This document shows, piece by piece, positions 52,544 through 62,270 of a stretch of 62,397 bases of DNA. The stretch is from Bacteroidales bacterium (GTDB lineage: Bacteria; Bacteroidota; Bacteroidia; Bacteroidales; VadinHA17), in NCBI GenBank assembly GCA_003141895.1, contig PLNT01000034.1, positions 50,315 through 112,711 on the forward strand, read 5' to 3'. Below the pieces are notes generated by a model. The model did no database searches. It saw only the letters and a list, made by a program, of their open reading frames with translations, and was not told where the DNA came from. Both the position numbers and the translations under genes were made by a program. Position 1 is the stretch's first letter, and each line of letters opens with the position of its first letter.

Positions 52544-53821
52544 TTACCTCCAGGGACATTTTTTATCAGTAATATGCTTTACGAAATCATCATGAAAGTA
52601 CTTCAGACCACTCTGCAAAGGTTCTGCAGCACCAGGAGCATGCGCACAGAATGTATTTCCTGGACTCATATATTTTGCACTGAAACTCAGCAGATCGAGA
52701 TATTCAATTTTACCAGTGCCTTCTTCAATAGATGAAAGCATCTTTTCAACCCAGGGAAGCCCTTCCCTGCAAGGCGTACACCAGCCACAGCTTTCAAGAG
52801 CAAAAAACTTTTCGACATTATGAATAAATGAAACCGGACAGGTTTTATCATCAAGTACGATCATTGTTCCGGTTCCAAGCCTGCTTCCTACAGCAGCAAC
52901 GGTTTTAAAATCCATCTGAACATCGAGATGTTCTTCAACAATAAAGTCGGTTGATGCTCCACCCGGTAACGCACCTCTGAACTTATGTCCATCAATCATA
53001 CCGCCGGCGTGTTCCTCAAGAAGCTCCCTGAATGTTATTCCAAGCGGTAATTCCCAGGTTCCGGGTTTTCTAACTTTCCCGCTTACACCAAACAGTTTTG
53101 TACCTCCGGTTCCTGTCAGACTTAATCCCTTAAACCATTCAGCGCCTTTCTCAACAATATGAGAAATCCATGATAAAGTTTCGACGTTGTTTACAACAGT
53201 CGGTCTGCCAAAGAGACCATTTAAAGCCGGATAAGGAGGTTTAGCACGTGGAAGAGCTCTTTTTCCCTCAAGAGAATTAAGCAAAGCTGTTTCTTCACCG
53301 CAAATATACCTTCCGGCACTTGAGTGGACATGCATGTCAAGATTGAAATCTGATCCGAGAATGTTATTGCCGAGATAACCGGCGCTATAAGCTTCCTCAA
53401 TAGCTGTACGCAATACCTTTTCAGCTTTTTTATAAGCCCACCGCAGAAAAATATAAGACTTTTCCGCTTGTATAGCATATGCTGCAATGATCATTCCTTC
53501 TATCAGCTGATGAGGATTTCCTTCCAAAAGATATCTGTCTTTGAATGTACCAGGTTCCATTTCATCTGCATTACAAACAAGGTATTTTGGAAGATTTGAT
53601 TTTACAGTATCCATTGGCACAAGGCTCCATTTTGCTCCGGTAGGGAAACCGGCACCACCACGACCAAGCAAATTTGAGACTTTTACAACATTTGTCACTT
53701 CACCCGGAGTCATACTTTTCAGTACTTTTTGGAGACATGAATATCCGCCCACTTTTCTGTAATTTTCGAGATTCCTGACGGAAGTATCTGATATAATATG
53801 TTGTGTTAAAGGTCTTTCCAT
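52544..53821 (-). CDS. nuoF: NADH:quinone oxidoreductase subunit F
   Basis: A 425-residue NADH-binding, FMN-carrying subunit. The nucleotide/flavin motifs are GRGGAGFPTGAKWSLVP and CNADEMEPGTFKDR. The C-terminal [4Fe-4S] N3 motif is ESCGWCTPCREG with the fourth cysteine in NTFCAHAPGA. It accepts hydride from NADH and passes electrons to NuoE/NuoG. The stop is followed within 2 bases by the nuoG start. Confidence 0.95.
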   Translation of the reverse strand: MERPLTQHIISDTSVRNLENYRKVGGYSCLQKVLKSMTPGEVTNVVKVSNLLGRGGAGFPTGAKWSLVPMDTVKSNLPKYLVCNADEMEPGTFKDRYLLEGNPHQLIEGMIIAAYAIQAEKSYIFLRWAYKKAEKVLRTAIEEAYSAGYLGNNILGSDFNLDMHVHSSAGRYICGEETALLNSLEGKRALPRAKPPYPALNGLFGRPTVVNNVETLSWISHIVEKGAEWFKGLSLTGTGGTKLFGVSGKVRKPGTWELPLGITFRELLEEHAGGMIDGHKFRGALPGGASTDFIVEEHLDVQMDFKTVAAVGSRLGTGTMIVLDDKTCPVSFIHNVEKFFALESCGWCTPCREGLPWVEKMLSSIEEGTGKIEYLDLLSFSAKYMSPGNTFCAHAPGAAEPLQSGLKYFHDDFVKHITDKKCPWR

Positions 53822-53828
53822 TTAATTA

Positions 53829-54293
53829 CTATTTATATCTGTCAAGTATCTCATCCAATTTTTCAATTGTAAGCCGGTTAAAATGATCATTGTTAACCAT
53901 CATAGCAGGAGCGTTATCGCAATCACCCAGACAGGAATTCGGAAGAATAGTGAACCGGCCGTCAGATGTCGTCTCTCCAAATCTGATCTTAAGTTTTTTT
54001 GAAAGATATTCATATAATGATTCATAACCCATTATCATACAACTAACACTATCACAGATAAGTATTATGTTTCTGCCAACAGGTTGGCGGTAAATGCGGC
54101 TGTAGAATGTAGCGATACCGTCAACCTCCTCGGCCGACATACCTAACAGTTCTGCAATATCGCTGACAGACTCATCAGAAACCCATGCGCGATGTTGTTG
54201 AACTATTTTCAAAGCATCTATGCAGGCAACTTTCGGATAAGGATATTGCTTTATCTCGTTCTGTATCTCATTTATTTCTTCTACACTCAGCAT
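53829..54293 (-). CDS. nuoE: NADH:quinone oxidoreductase subunit E
   Basis: A 154-residue thioredoxin-like [2Fe-2S] subunit (N1a). The four cysteines are in CDSVSCMIMG (spaced by four) and CLGDCDNAP. An N-terminal helical part precedes. It lies 7 bases before nuoF. Partner of NuoF in the NADH-oxidising module. Confidence 0.94.
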   Translation of the reverse strand: MLSVEEINEIQNEIKQYPYPKVACIDALKIVQQHRAWVSDESVSDIAELLGMSAEEVDGIATFYSRIYRQPVGRNIILICDSVSCMIMGYESLYEYLSKKLKIRFGETTSDGRFTILPNSCLGDCDNAPAMMVNNDHFNRLTIEKLDEILDRYK

Positions 54294-54323
54294 TATTGGA
54301 ATGTTCTTAATACTGTTTCAAAA

Positions 54324-56078
54324 TTAACGGTCAAGATCTGCCAACACAAAATCCATTGCTCCCAGAATTGCCAGCAGATCGGGGATAGTATATCCTTTTG
54401 CGATTAAAGGCAGCATCTGCATATGGGGAAAAGACGGTGTCCGTATCCTTGAACGATAGGACGATGTACTTCCATCGCTTATAAGATAGTAACCGTTCCC
54501 TCCTTTAGCTCCTTCATATGGCACCATTGCTTCTCCGGCTGGTATAACCGGACCCCACGATACACCAACAAAATGATTGATCAGGGTCTCTATGTCAGTC
54601 ATTGTTTTTGCTTTCCTTGGCGGGATAGCAAGAGGATGATCCGACTTAAAATGACCGGATGGCATATTGTCTATACATTGTTGAATGATCCGAAGACTCT
54701 GACGCATCTCTTCCATGCGTACCAATGCCCTGTCGTAACAGTCACCATTTTTCCCTAATGGTATATCAAATTCCAATTTGTCAATACCTGAATATGGCCT
54801 TTTCTTCCTATAATCCCAGTTGAATCCGGTGGCTCTGAGTCCTGATCCGGTAATTCCCCAATCAACAGCTTCTTTGGCAGTATAGACACCGATACCAATG
54901 GTGCGCGCTTTAAATATGCGGTTCTTAATGATAATATTGTCAAATTCTTTAAGTCTTTTCGGTAGGTAATTAACAAAAGTCTGCATGGGCTTATCCCATC
55001 CATCAGGCAGATCATGAGCAACACCTCCGATTCTGAACCATGAAGGATGCATTCGTCCTCCTGTTATTGAAGAAACGATATCAAAAATTCGCTCCCTGTC
55101 ATTAAATGTATAGAAAACTGGCGATAACTGTCCCATATCCTGTGCGAAAGTCCCGAGCCATACCAAATGACTTGCAATGCGGAAAAGCTCGCTCATCATA
55201 ATGCGAATCATGCTTGCCCGGTCGGGAACTTCAATTCCGGCTAATTTTTCAACCGAGAGAAGATAAGCATGGTTATTCATTACTCCGCTCAGGTAATCGA
55301 TACGGTCGGTATATGGAATATAGGTATGCCATGATTGTCTTTCCCCCATTTTCTCAGCACCCCGGTGGTGAAACCCTATATCAGGGATAACGTTCACAAT
55401 ATCTTCCCCATGTAATTGAACTATGAGTCTCAACAGACCATGAGTACCCGGATGCTGTGGACCTATGTTCAGGAACATAAAATCACTGTCGTCACTTTCC
55501 GTCGCTAAACCATATTCCTGCGGGCTGAATTTTAGATTTGCTTCCTCTTCATCCCTGATAGCATCCGTAAGAACAAATGGTTCCAGTTCAGTAGCTCTTG
55601 CAGGGTGTTCTTTTCTCAGGGGATATCCTTTCCAGGTTTTTGGCATCAGTATTCTTGTTAATCTGGGATGACCGCTGAAGTCGATTCCAAACATATCAAA
55701 AACTTCGCGCTCGTACCAGTTTGCTGATTCCCAAACAGAAGTTATACTGGGGAGAGATAGGATTCCATTTTTGAGGGCAACTTTTAATCTTAAATCTGAA
55801 TTTCTTTCAAAGGATGTAAGGTAGTAAACAACAGTAAAATCACTTTCTGGTTGTCCATTACGTTTTCGTCGAACCCTTTCATCGATAGCTGTCAGGTCGT
55901 ATAACAGCGTATATGGATTTGTAATTTCGTATTTGAGATATTTCAGAACCTCAATCAGATTATTCCGGTCCAGCCATAAAGTCGGCGTACTGTCTATAGT
56001 CTGCTGATAATAGAGAATTACTTTTTCATCAAATCTCGATTTTAGTTCAGAAATAATATTGGGATTCTTTTGGTCCAT
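54324..56078 (-). CDS. nuoCD: Fused NADH:quinone oxidoreductase subunits C and D
   Basis: A 584-residue fusion. The first 180 residues are NuoC-like (30-kDa subunit; [20 protein letters not shown]), and the rest, from about residue 195, is NuoD-like (49-kDa subunit; [17 protein letters not shown] and [18 protein letters not shown]). The quinone-site His-Gly loop and tyrosine region are retained. Fused CD is also known in gamma-proteobacteria such as E. coli. It lies between nuoB and nuoE with short gaps of 9 and 30 bases. Confidence 0.95.
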   Translation of the reverse strand: MDQKNPNIISELKSRFDEKVILYYQQTIDSTPTLWLDRNNLIEVLKYLKYEITNPYTLLYDLTAIDERVRRKRNGQPESDFTVVYYLTSFERNSDLRLKVALKNGILSLPSITSVWESANWYEREVFDMFGIDFSGHPRLTRILMPKTWKGYPLRKEHPARATELEPFVLTDAIRDEEEANLKFSPQEYGLATESDDSDFMFLNIGPQHPGTHGLLRLIVQLHGEDIVNVIPDIGFHHRGAEKMGERQSWHTYIPYTDRIDYLSGVMNNHAYLLSVEKLAGIEVPDRASMIRIMMSELFRIASHLVWLGTFAQDMGQLSPVFYTFNDRERIFDIVSSITGGRMHPSWFRIGGVAHDLPDGWDKPMQTFVNYLPKRLKEFDNIIIKNRIFKARTIGIGVYTAKEAVDWGITGSGLRATGFNWDYRKKRPYSGIDKLEFDIPLGKNGDCYDRALVRMEEMRQSLRIIQQCIDNMPSGHFKSDHPLAIPPRKAKTMTDIETLINHFVGVSWGPVIPAGEAMVPYEGAKGGNGYYLISDGSTSSYRSRIRTPSFPHMQMLPLIAKGYTIPDLLAILGAMDFVLADLDR

Positions 56079-56087
56079 TCCAGAGCA

Positions 56088-56708
56088 TTAAATTTCATTC
56101 ATTGGTCTTATAGTACCCATTTTGGATCTTTCTTCCATTTTTTTATCCCGTAAAGAGATTTTAACAGGTTTATGTATTCCCTGAGGTCCAATAACCCAGC
56201 TAAAAGGGCGCTCTTCTTTACCCACAGAATCCCTGAGTAATAAAAGCCCTTCAAGAAAGGCATCAGGACGCGGAGGGCAGCCAGAAACGTAAACATCTAC
56301 AGGCAGGAACTTATCGACACCCTGAACAACACTATATATATCGTACATTCCGCCTGAGTTTGCGCACGATCCCATTGAAATGACCCATTTGGGAGCCATC
56401 ATCTGATCATAAAGCCGTTGGATTATCGGCGCCATTTTTATAAATACTGTGCCTGCAATTACTATCACATCTGATTCCCTCGGAGTACCCCTGATTACTT
56501 CACCCCCGAAACGAGCAATATCATAACGACTTGTCAGCGCTGTAGCCATTTCCACGAAACAACACGATAACCCAAACCCGAATGGCCACATTGAATTCTT
56601 CCGTCCCCATCCGATCATATCGTCGAGCTTTCCCATTAAAACCGTTCTGCTTAATTCATCCGGAATAACCAATTGCTCTTCTTTTTTCATGGATTCAGGT
56701 TTTATCAT
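56088..56708 (-). CDS. nuoB: NADH:quinone oxidoreductase subunit B
   Basis: A 206-residue subunit with the N2 [4Fe-4S] cluster, the last in the chain before quinone. The tandem cysteines are in [11 protein letters not shown], with the others in MGSCANSGG and SGCPPRPDA. The N-terminus carries an extra 20 residues relative to short forms. It overlaps the end of nuoA by 4 bases. Confidence 0.95.
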   Translation of the reverse strand: MIKPESMKKEEQLVIPDELSRTVLMGKLDDMIGWGRKNSMWPFGFGLSCCFVEMATALTSRYDIARFGGEVIRGTPRESDVIVIAGTVFIKMAPIIQRLYDQMMAPKWVISMGSCANSGGMYDIYSVVQGVDKFLPVDVYVSGCPPRPDAFLEGLLLLRDSVGKEERPFSWVIGPQGIHKPVKISLRDKKMEERSKMGTIRPMNEI

Positions 56709-57124
56709 TTAAGTAGTTCTTTAAGGTTTTTGGCTTTCAGTATTTTTCTTCCATTAGGTCCAAAATCCAGAGCTCCAATACTTAATTCATAAATAAGTAA
56801 AACAACTAGCAACCCAATGAAAAATAGAATACCAATATAACCGGCTACGCCAAGTTCACGAAATGACACTGCCCAAAGCATTATGAAGGCAGCATCAAGG
56901 TCAAAAATGACGAAGAACATTGCGATAATATAAAAACCGGAAGAAAATCTTAAACGGGCATTGCCTGTAGGTGGTATACCCGATTCGTATGGCTCATCTG
57001 TTGTCTTTTCCTTATGACGCTCACCAAGCACCCATGAAAGACCTATCATTATGCCAACGAGGGAAATTACAATAAATGCAAAAACTATAAAAGGCCAGAA
57101 AGTAATATCTTGTACCAACAACAT
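56705..57124 (-). CDS. nuoA: NADH:quinone oxidoreductase subunit A
   Basis: A 139-residue membrane subunit with three helices. The conserved loop [20 protein letters not shown] and helix [20 protein letters not shown] with its acidic residues are clear. First gene of the nuo operon; the promoter should lie in the 57125-57378 region but no clear box is seen there. Confidence 0.94.
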   Translation of the reverse strand: MLLVQDITFWPFIVFAFIVISLVGIMIGLSWVLGERHKEKTTDEPYESGIPPTGNARLRFSSGFYIIAMFFVIFDLDAAFIMLWAVSFRELGVAGYIGILFFIGLLVVLLIYELSIGALDFGPNGRKILKAKNLKELLK

Positions 57125-57378
57125 AATTTACAAGGTGTTGAATGAAGGTTATTACTTCATCTATATTTAAAATCGCACTACTTTAAATATATAATGATTT
57201 TTTAAGTTTAACAATTACTAAGTGTGAATAAACTGATTTATGTGTGATCAGTGGTGTTAAGTATTGTTTCAAGGTTAGAGTAAAAATTCAATTCAAACAA
57301 TGAACAATAAAAGTCATGAATTTGTTTAAAGCGGTAGTAACTTTTTTCTGATTGGACATTAATACAACTCTTGATCAT

Positions 57379-57705
57379 ATGAAAGATAATCTTAATGAAC
57401 ATATTGATGAAGATGATCCGCAAGGATATCCATCTTACCCTTCTACTGAAGATATATATGGAAAATATCAAAAAGCAAAAAATAATCCGGAGGATACTTC
57501 AAAGATTAAAGATCAGGCTGATTTTCGTAAAAAGAGACAAAATAATGAGGAGGAATTTTCAGAGAATATGTCGGGTGATGACCTTGATATTCCTGGCTCT
57601 GAACTCGATGATGATCTGGAAATAAACGGTGATGAGGATGAAGAAAATAACTATTACAGTCTCGGAGGAGATAATCATAATGATCTTGAAGAAGATTACA
57701 ATTAA
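57379..57705 (+). CDS. Small highly acidic protein of unknown function
   Basis: About 108 residues, rich in aspartate, glutamate and asparagine, with no hydrophobic core, so likely disordered. It includes HIDEDDPQGYPSYPSTEDIY and DDDLEINGDEDEENNYYSLG. A TTG start at 57352 is possible, but the ATG at 57379 is preferred as an ordinary codon. It is on the plus strand, 14 bases before a ferredoxin gene, so the two may be co-expressed. No family recognised. Confidence 0.6.
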   Translation: MKDNLNEHIDEDDPQGYPSYPSTEDIYGKYQKAKNNPEDTSKIKDQADFRKKRQNNEEEFSENMSGDDLDIPGSELDDDLEINGDEDEENNYYSLGGDNHNDLEEDYN

Positions 57706-57719
57706 CTAAAAAGAGGTCC

Positions 57720-57911
57720 ATGGCAATAAAAAAAGTTTGGATAGAAGAAGGATGCACAGCATGCGGATTGTGCGAAGACATTTGTCCGGAAGTATTTAAA
57801 CTGAAAGACGAGGCAACCATAATTGAGGGTGTTAGTTATGCTGATTATACAGAAAAGATAAAGGAAGCCGCAGATAATTGTCCGGTAGAAGTCATAAAAT
57901 TTTCAGAATAA
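57720..57911 (+). CDS. Single-cluster ferredoxin
   Basis: A 63-residue protein with CTACGLCEDICPEVF and a distal NCPVEVIKF, the spacing of a one-cluster [4Fe-4S] or [3Fe-4S] ferredoxin. It lies between an acidic protein gene and a dihydroorotate-dehydrogenase-like flavoprotein gene that begins 10 bases after it, so it may donate electrons to that protein. Electron-carrier role inferred from motif only. Confidence 0.88.
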   Translation: MAIKKVWIEEGCTACGLCEDICPEVFKLKDEATIIEGVSYADYTEKIKEAADNCPVEVIKFSE

Positions 57912-57921
57912 TATTTTTCGC

Positions 57922-58956
57922 ATGAATAAACTTAAAACAAAGTATATGGGATTGGAACTGGATAATCCCATCATTCTTGGTGCATCGAATCTGGTTAGAA
58001 ATATAGATACCCTTAAGAAAGCAGAAGATCTGGGCGTTGGGGCTATAGTATATAAATCACTTTTCGAGGAAGAGATACAACTCGAAAGCTATCAGCTTGA
58101 TGAAAAACTTACGGAGTTTAATGATCTCAATGCCGAAATGGTAACAATACATCCTGATATTGAGCATGGAGGTCCTGATGAACATCTTCTTAATGTCAGA
58201 AAGGCAGCTGAAAGTCTTTCGGTGCCGGTTATAGCTAGTCTGAACTGTATTAATAATGACACTTGGGTAAGATATGCGAAACTCCTTACCGAAACAGGCA
58301 TCGATGCTCTCGAACTTAATTTTTACCAGATCCCTCTCGATTTTAATAAAAGCGGAAACGAAATTGAAGAAGAACAAATTAAAACACTTAAAGAGATACG
58401 AAAAAGCATTTCTATCCCTATTAGCGTAAAATTAAGTCCCGATTATTCAAATATCCTGAATTTTATTAAAAAACTTGATAATACAGGTGTTGATGCATTT
58501 GTACTTTTTAATTCCTTTTTCCAACCCGACATAAACATTACAAATGAAAAGCATATTAAAAAGTCGAATCTAAGTCGTGAAGGTGACTATAAAAAATCTT
58601 TACGATATGCAGGTCTCTTGTTCGATAACATTAAAGCTGATATTTGCAGCAGTCAGGGAGTTTTCAACGGGGAAGACGTAGTTAAACTCTTATTATCAGG
58701 TGCCACATGTATTCAGATTGTAAGCACAATATACAGAAACGGGTTAACCCAGATTAGTAAGATCAAGGGAGAGCTTGAAGCATGGATGGATAATAAAAAT
58801 TACAATAGCATTGATGAATTCCGTGGTAAATTGTCTAAAAACAAACTCAGCAACAATCCTTTCATTTATAAAAGAGCCCAGTACGTTGAGTTGTTACTCA
58901 ATTCTGACGATTTAATGCTGGGTGGTACAAATTCACGTATAACACCTGCTGAATAA
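57922..58956 (+). CDS. Dihydroorotate dehydrogenase-like flavoprotein
   Basis: A 344-residue TIM-barrel FMN protein of the dihydroorotate dehydrogenase-like group. Landmarks: LDNPIILGASNLVRNIDTL, IASLNCINND, ALELNFYQIP and ISVKLSPDYSN. In place of the class 1 or 2 catalytic stretch, the motif reads LNFYQIP, so true dihydroorotate dehydrogenase activity is unlikely; the substrate is unknown. Coexpression with a ferredoxin suggests a ferredoxin-linked reduction. Confidence 0.83.
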   Translation: MNKLKTKYMGLELDNPIILGASNLVRNIDTLKKAEDLGVGAIVYKSLFEEEIQLESYQLDEKLTEFNDLNAEMVTIHPDIEHGGPDEHLLNVRKAAESLSVPVIASLNCINNDTWVRYAKLLTETGIDALELNFYQIPLDFNKSGNEIEEEQIKTLKEIRKSISIPISVKLSPDYSNILNFIKKLDNTGVDAFVLFNSFFQPDINITNEKHIKKSNLSREGDYKKSLRYAGLLFDNIKADICSSQGVFNGEDVVKLLLSGATCIQIVSTIYRNGLTQISKIKGELEAWMDNKNYNSIDEFRGKLSKNKLSNNPFIYKRAQYVELLLNSDDLMLGGTNSRITPAE

Positions 58957-58987
58957 ATATTTGATTTTCTCTGTGAACCTCCGCGTG

Positions 58988-59010
58988 TAGGGTACGGTCG
59001 CGACCGTTCC
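58988..59010. repeat. Degraded copy of the GTAGGG...CCCTAC palindrome
   Basis: GTAGGGTACGGTCGCGACCG followed by TTCC matches the palindrome at 2614-2641 with a mismatch and a missing right end; the core ACGGTCGCGACCGT is intact. It sits between the convergent flavoprotein and Kup genes, the same kind of place as the first copy. Confidence 0.75.
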
Positions 59011-59036
59011 AAGTTATGAAAACATGGATAAAGATG

Positions 59037-60986
59037 TTATTTCAACCTTGTTATCCTGGTCTCAATAGGCTGATCAATTGTAATTGGTACCTGTTCCTCG
59101 ATTGTATTTGCGGAATCAAGCTGTAGGGCTTTGACATCTGAAATACACAGCAATCTCGATAAGCTATGCAATGCGAGAGTTACATTATCCATCCCTGAGA
59201 GCTTATAATCACGAGGCATGATCCTGTCGATAAGGATATATTTGAAATCAGCAGGCATTGAATGTTTTTTGAGCGAATCAAACGTACTTTCAAGCTTTAT
59301 TTCGCCTGATGCAATCATATCTTCCAGAACCTCTTTGAAATAAAGATTGATTTTGGGTTCGACCTTAAATCCTATATGAAAATCCACCCTTATAAGAATT
59401 CCGGGAATTATCTGATTTACCTGATAGTCAATTCTATCAGGCTCGTCAATCCTGTCCACATGTATAAACCAATAGGTATCTGCCCTTTTGGGTTGTTTCT
59501 GAAAGATAGAATAGATAACCTTTGATTCGACCTGATCAGGTCTGTTAGCTTTGATGATATAAACCAGGTTTGTGGCTGTTTTAGGAACAGAATTGTCTTT
59601 GGAAAGGTCTTTGAACAGATCAATATATTTGTACAGATCAGTAAAAGTTACATACCTGTTTTTCAACTTTCTCCCGAAATACCAACCAAACATTATAATG
59701 AAATACATAGATGCCAGCAATAATGTGAACCATCCGCCGTATTTGAATTTATGGAGGTTTGCAATCAAAAAACTGCCTTCAATGGAAAGGTAAACAATCA
59801 GCATCAGCAGAACCAGCCGGTGGTTCCATCCACTTTGATAGGAGTAATATGACAATAATAAGGTTGTCATTATCATTGTGATTGTTATCGCCAATCCGTA
59901 AGCGGCTTCCATATTCGCCGATTCTTTGAAAAAGAATACAACAAGGCTGCATGTGATCCATAAAAACCAGTTTACGAATGGCAGATATACCTGACCCTGT
60001 ATAAATGTTGGATGCAAAATTCTTACTTTGGGCCAGAAATTCAGTGAAACAGCCTCACTTAAAAGTGTATAGGATCCGCTTATTAATGCCTGACTTGCTA
60101 TTATTGCAGCTGCAGTTGATATCAATATTCCTGGTAACAGGAACCATTTCGGCATGATTGCATAAAACGGATTTAATTGCCCGCCATTGACGTTATGCAT
60201 CATTACCCACGCTCCCTGTCCGAAATAGTTCAGCAGCAGGGTAATCTTTACAAAGATCCATGATACCCGTATATTGGCTCTTCCGCAATGACCAAGGTCG
60301 GAATAAAGGGCTTCGGCTCCTGTAGTACACAGAAAGACAGCGCCAAGCAGGATAAATCCTCCGGGATACTCACTCAGAAACTTCACCGCAAACATTGGAC
60401 TGAAAGCACGTAAAATGTCAGGATAATACATTAGTTGTGAAAATCCAAGTATTCCAAGCATTGAAAACCAGACTACCATTATCGGACCAAATGAGCCTCC
60501 GACAAAGTTGGTACCAAACTGCTGTATAAAAAACAAAGCACCGAATATTATGAGTACTATTGGGATTACCGGTATATCAGTATTAAAGAGTTTCAAACCT
60601 TCAATTGCTGATGTTACTGTAATTGAAGGTGTTATAACTCCGTCTGCAAGAAGTGCCGCCCCACCAATCATCGTAAGGAGCGCTGCCCATCCCGATTTCT
60701 TCTTTATCAGGGCAAACAATGCAAAAATTCCTCCTTCACCATTATTATCCGACCGAAGAGTTATGATAATGTATTTTATTGTGGTCTGTAATGTTAGAGT
60801 CCAGAAAATACAGGATAATGATCCGTAAATAAGAAGTTCATTTATATTGGCTTTCCCGGCAAGCAGAATAGCCCGCATCGTGTAAAGAGGACTGGTTCCC
60901 AAATCGCCATAAACTACACCTAATGTTATTATCAGACCAGCAAAGGAGAGTTTTTTAATGTCGAGATGATGTTTTTTCATTGCCAT
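59037..60986 (-). CDS. kup: Kup-type potassium uptake transporter
   Basis: A 649-residue K+/H+ symporter of the KUP/HAK/KT family with about 12 helices and a cytoplasmic C-terminal domain. The N-terminal signature GVVYGDLGTSPLYT is at residues 23-36, followed by DNNGEGGIFALFALIKK. The C-terminal soluble part begins after about residue 430. Expected role is potassium uptake, often at low pH. ATG codons at 60986 and 60980 are both possible starts. Confidence 0.93.
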   Translation of the reverse strand: MAMKKHHLDIKKLSFAGLIITLGVVYGDLGTSPLYTMRAILLAGKANINELLIYGSLSCIFWTLTLQTTIKYIIITLRSDNNGEGGIFALFALIKKKSGWAALLTMIGGAALLADGVITPSITVTSAIEGLKLFNTDIPVIPIVLIIFGALFFIQQFGTNFVGGSFGPIMVVWFSMLGILGFSQLMYYPDILRAFSPMFAVKFLSEYPGGFILLGAVFLCTTGAEALYSDLGHCGRANIRVSWIFVKITLLLNYFGQGAWVMMHNVNGGQLNPFYAIMPKWFLLPGILISTAAAIIASQALISGSYTLLSEAVSLNFWPKVRILHPTFIQGQVYLPFVNWFLWITCSLVVFFFKESANMEAAYGLAITITMIMTTLLLSYYSYQSGWNHRLVLLMLIVYLSIEGSFLIANLHKFKYGGWFTLLLASMYFIIMFGWYFGRKLKNRYVTFTDLYKYIDLFKDLSKDNSVPKTATNLVYIIKANRPDQVESKVIYSIFQKQPKRADTYWFIHVDRIDEPDRIDYQVNQIIPGILIRVDFHIGFKVEPKINLYFKEVLEDMIASGEIKLESTFDSLKKHSMPADFKYILIDRIMPRDYKLSGMDNVTLALHSLSRLLCISDVKALQLDSANTIEEQVPITIDQPIETRITRLK

Positions 60987-61029
60987 AATTTGCCCTGATT
61001 TTAGTCCAGGGTTTTTTAAAGAAAGCGGC

Positions 61030-61037
61030 CAAAGTTA
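61030..61037 (-). promoter_or_regulatory. Candidate -7 box for kup
   Basis: On the minus strand TAACTTTG fits TAnnTTTG, 43 bases upstream of the kup start. No -33 TTG at the right distance was found. Confidence 0.35.
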
Positions 61038-61079
61038 ATAATTCTTAGGATTTTAAGGACCGCGTAATAAGGTGTATTT

Positions 61080-62195
61080 TCAGAATGGACTGGATCTGCC
61101 AGTTTTAGTTCCTCCATTTTTCATAACAGAGTTATAATACCAGCAAGTCACCAGAGAGACAACCTGATTGTAGTTCTTTACTCCTTTATCAACTTTATTA
61201 GCTTTTAAATAAATATCATTTGCTTTTGTTTGCACCCTTGAAAGATTTTTGTTCTCCAGTCCCTGATAATATTTCTGACGCATGTGAAAATCTTTGATAA
61301 CAACCGTGTCGATTTTACTTATAAAATCTTTGTAATCCTTCATCCGCGACGCATCCTTGAGCAAGTAAAGAAGAAGGGACTGGAAACCGGAATATCTGAC
61401 TCGCTTATCTTCTGATTTTATACAAATTACAAATGCAACCAGGTTAGCTTCTGACTCACTTGTAAATCCAAACTGATGTGCTTTTTCATGCGCAAGGACA
61501 AAAGGATAATCCATAGGAAGATTGTAACTGTTTAAATGAATTTCATTAAAAAAAGGTCCGAAATAACCACTCACTCCTACTTTTGAGAAAAAGGAACTGA
61601 ATATCATCGTTTTTGGCCTCCGTGTTCCGTTAGGATAGGCAATATCGAGTTCAGGAGCATTTCTTAGGTATGACTCCTCGATAAGCTTATCGAATTCAGG
61701 ATAATCAGCTGATGTAGAAGAAGTATAATTTTTATTGGTCTCAGCAATCAGGGTATCCAGAACTGATCGGAATAACTTCTCCTCTGCCGGCGGTTTCTCC
61801 CATTTTAATCTCTTTTCAATGTTTGGCCTGAAATAATTGTACCCCCATGATATATAGAAACATGAATATAGTAAAGCCACAAGCTGTAGTATACGTAAAA
61901 TATACCATCCAAATTTTATTTTTTTAATTATTACAAGGACCAATGCAATAAGCATCGCTAATATTATCAATATCCAAAATATATCCCATAATGAAAAAGG
62001 GAAATAACGACTTAGATATGAAGAGGTTGCAGCAATTACGGGATAGATACGCTCTGAATATACTGATTCAACAAAAGTGCTGTGCCGGATAGCTATTCTT
62101 ACCCCCAGGAATACCAGCATCGCAAGAAGAAAAGGCCAGGTGATGAGAATGATCTTTCTGAAATTCAATAATTTGCTTTTAGGAACCTTAGCCAT
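61080..62195 (-). CDS. DUF3810 membrane protein with HExxH zinc motif
   Basis: A 371-residue protein: an N-terminal membrane part of three helices (about 15-125; LVLVIIKKIKFGWYILRILQ) and a C-terminal soluble domain. The motif VLAHEKAHQFGFTSESEAN is an HExxH with a distal glutamate, as in DUF3810-family zinc metallopeptidases. It probably cleaves a membrane-proximal or periplasmic substrate, but no activity is known. It lies upstream of kup on the same strand, about 90 bases apart. Confidence 0.85.
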   Translation of the reverse strand: MAKVPKSKLLNFRKIILITWPFLLAMLVFLGVRIAIRHSTFVESVYSERIYPVIAATSSYLSRYFPFSLWDIFWILIILAMLIALVLVIIKKIKFGWYILRILQLVALLYSCFYISWGYNYFRPNIEKRLKWEKPPAEEKLFRSVLDTLIAETNKNYTSSTSADYPEFDKLIEESYLRNAPELDIAYPNGTRRPKTMIFSSFFSKVGVSGYFGPFFNEIHLNSYNLPMDYPFVLAHEKAHQFGFTSESEANLVAFVICIKSEDKRVRYSGFQSLLLYLLKDASRMKDYKDFISKIDTVVIKDFHMRQKYYQGLENKNLSRVQTKANDIYLKANKVDKGVKNYNQVVSLVTCWYYNSVMKNGGTKTGRSSPF

Positions 62196-62270
62196 TTATG
62201 AAAAGAAAATTGAAACCTGCCAAAATTAAAACTCAAAAGTACGAAATGATTGGTAAAGTGCGCTAAGTAG

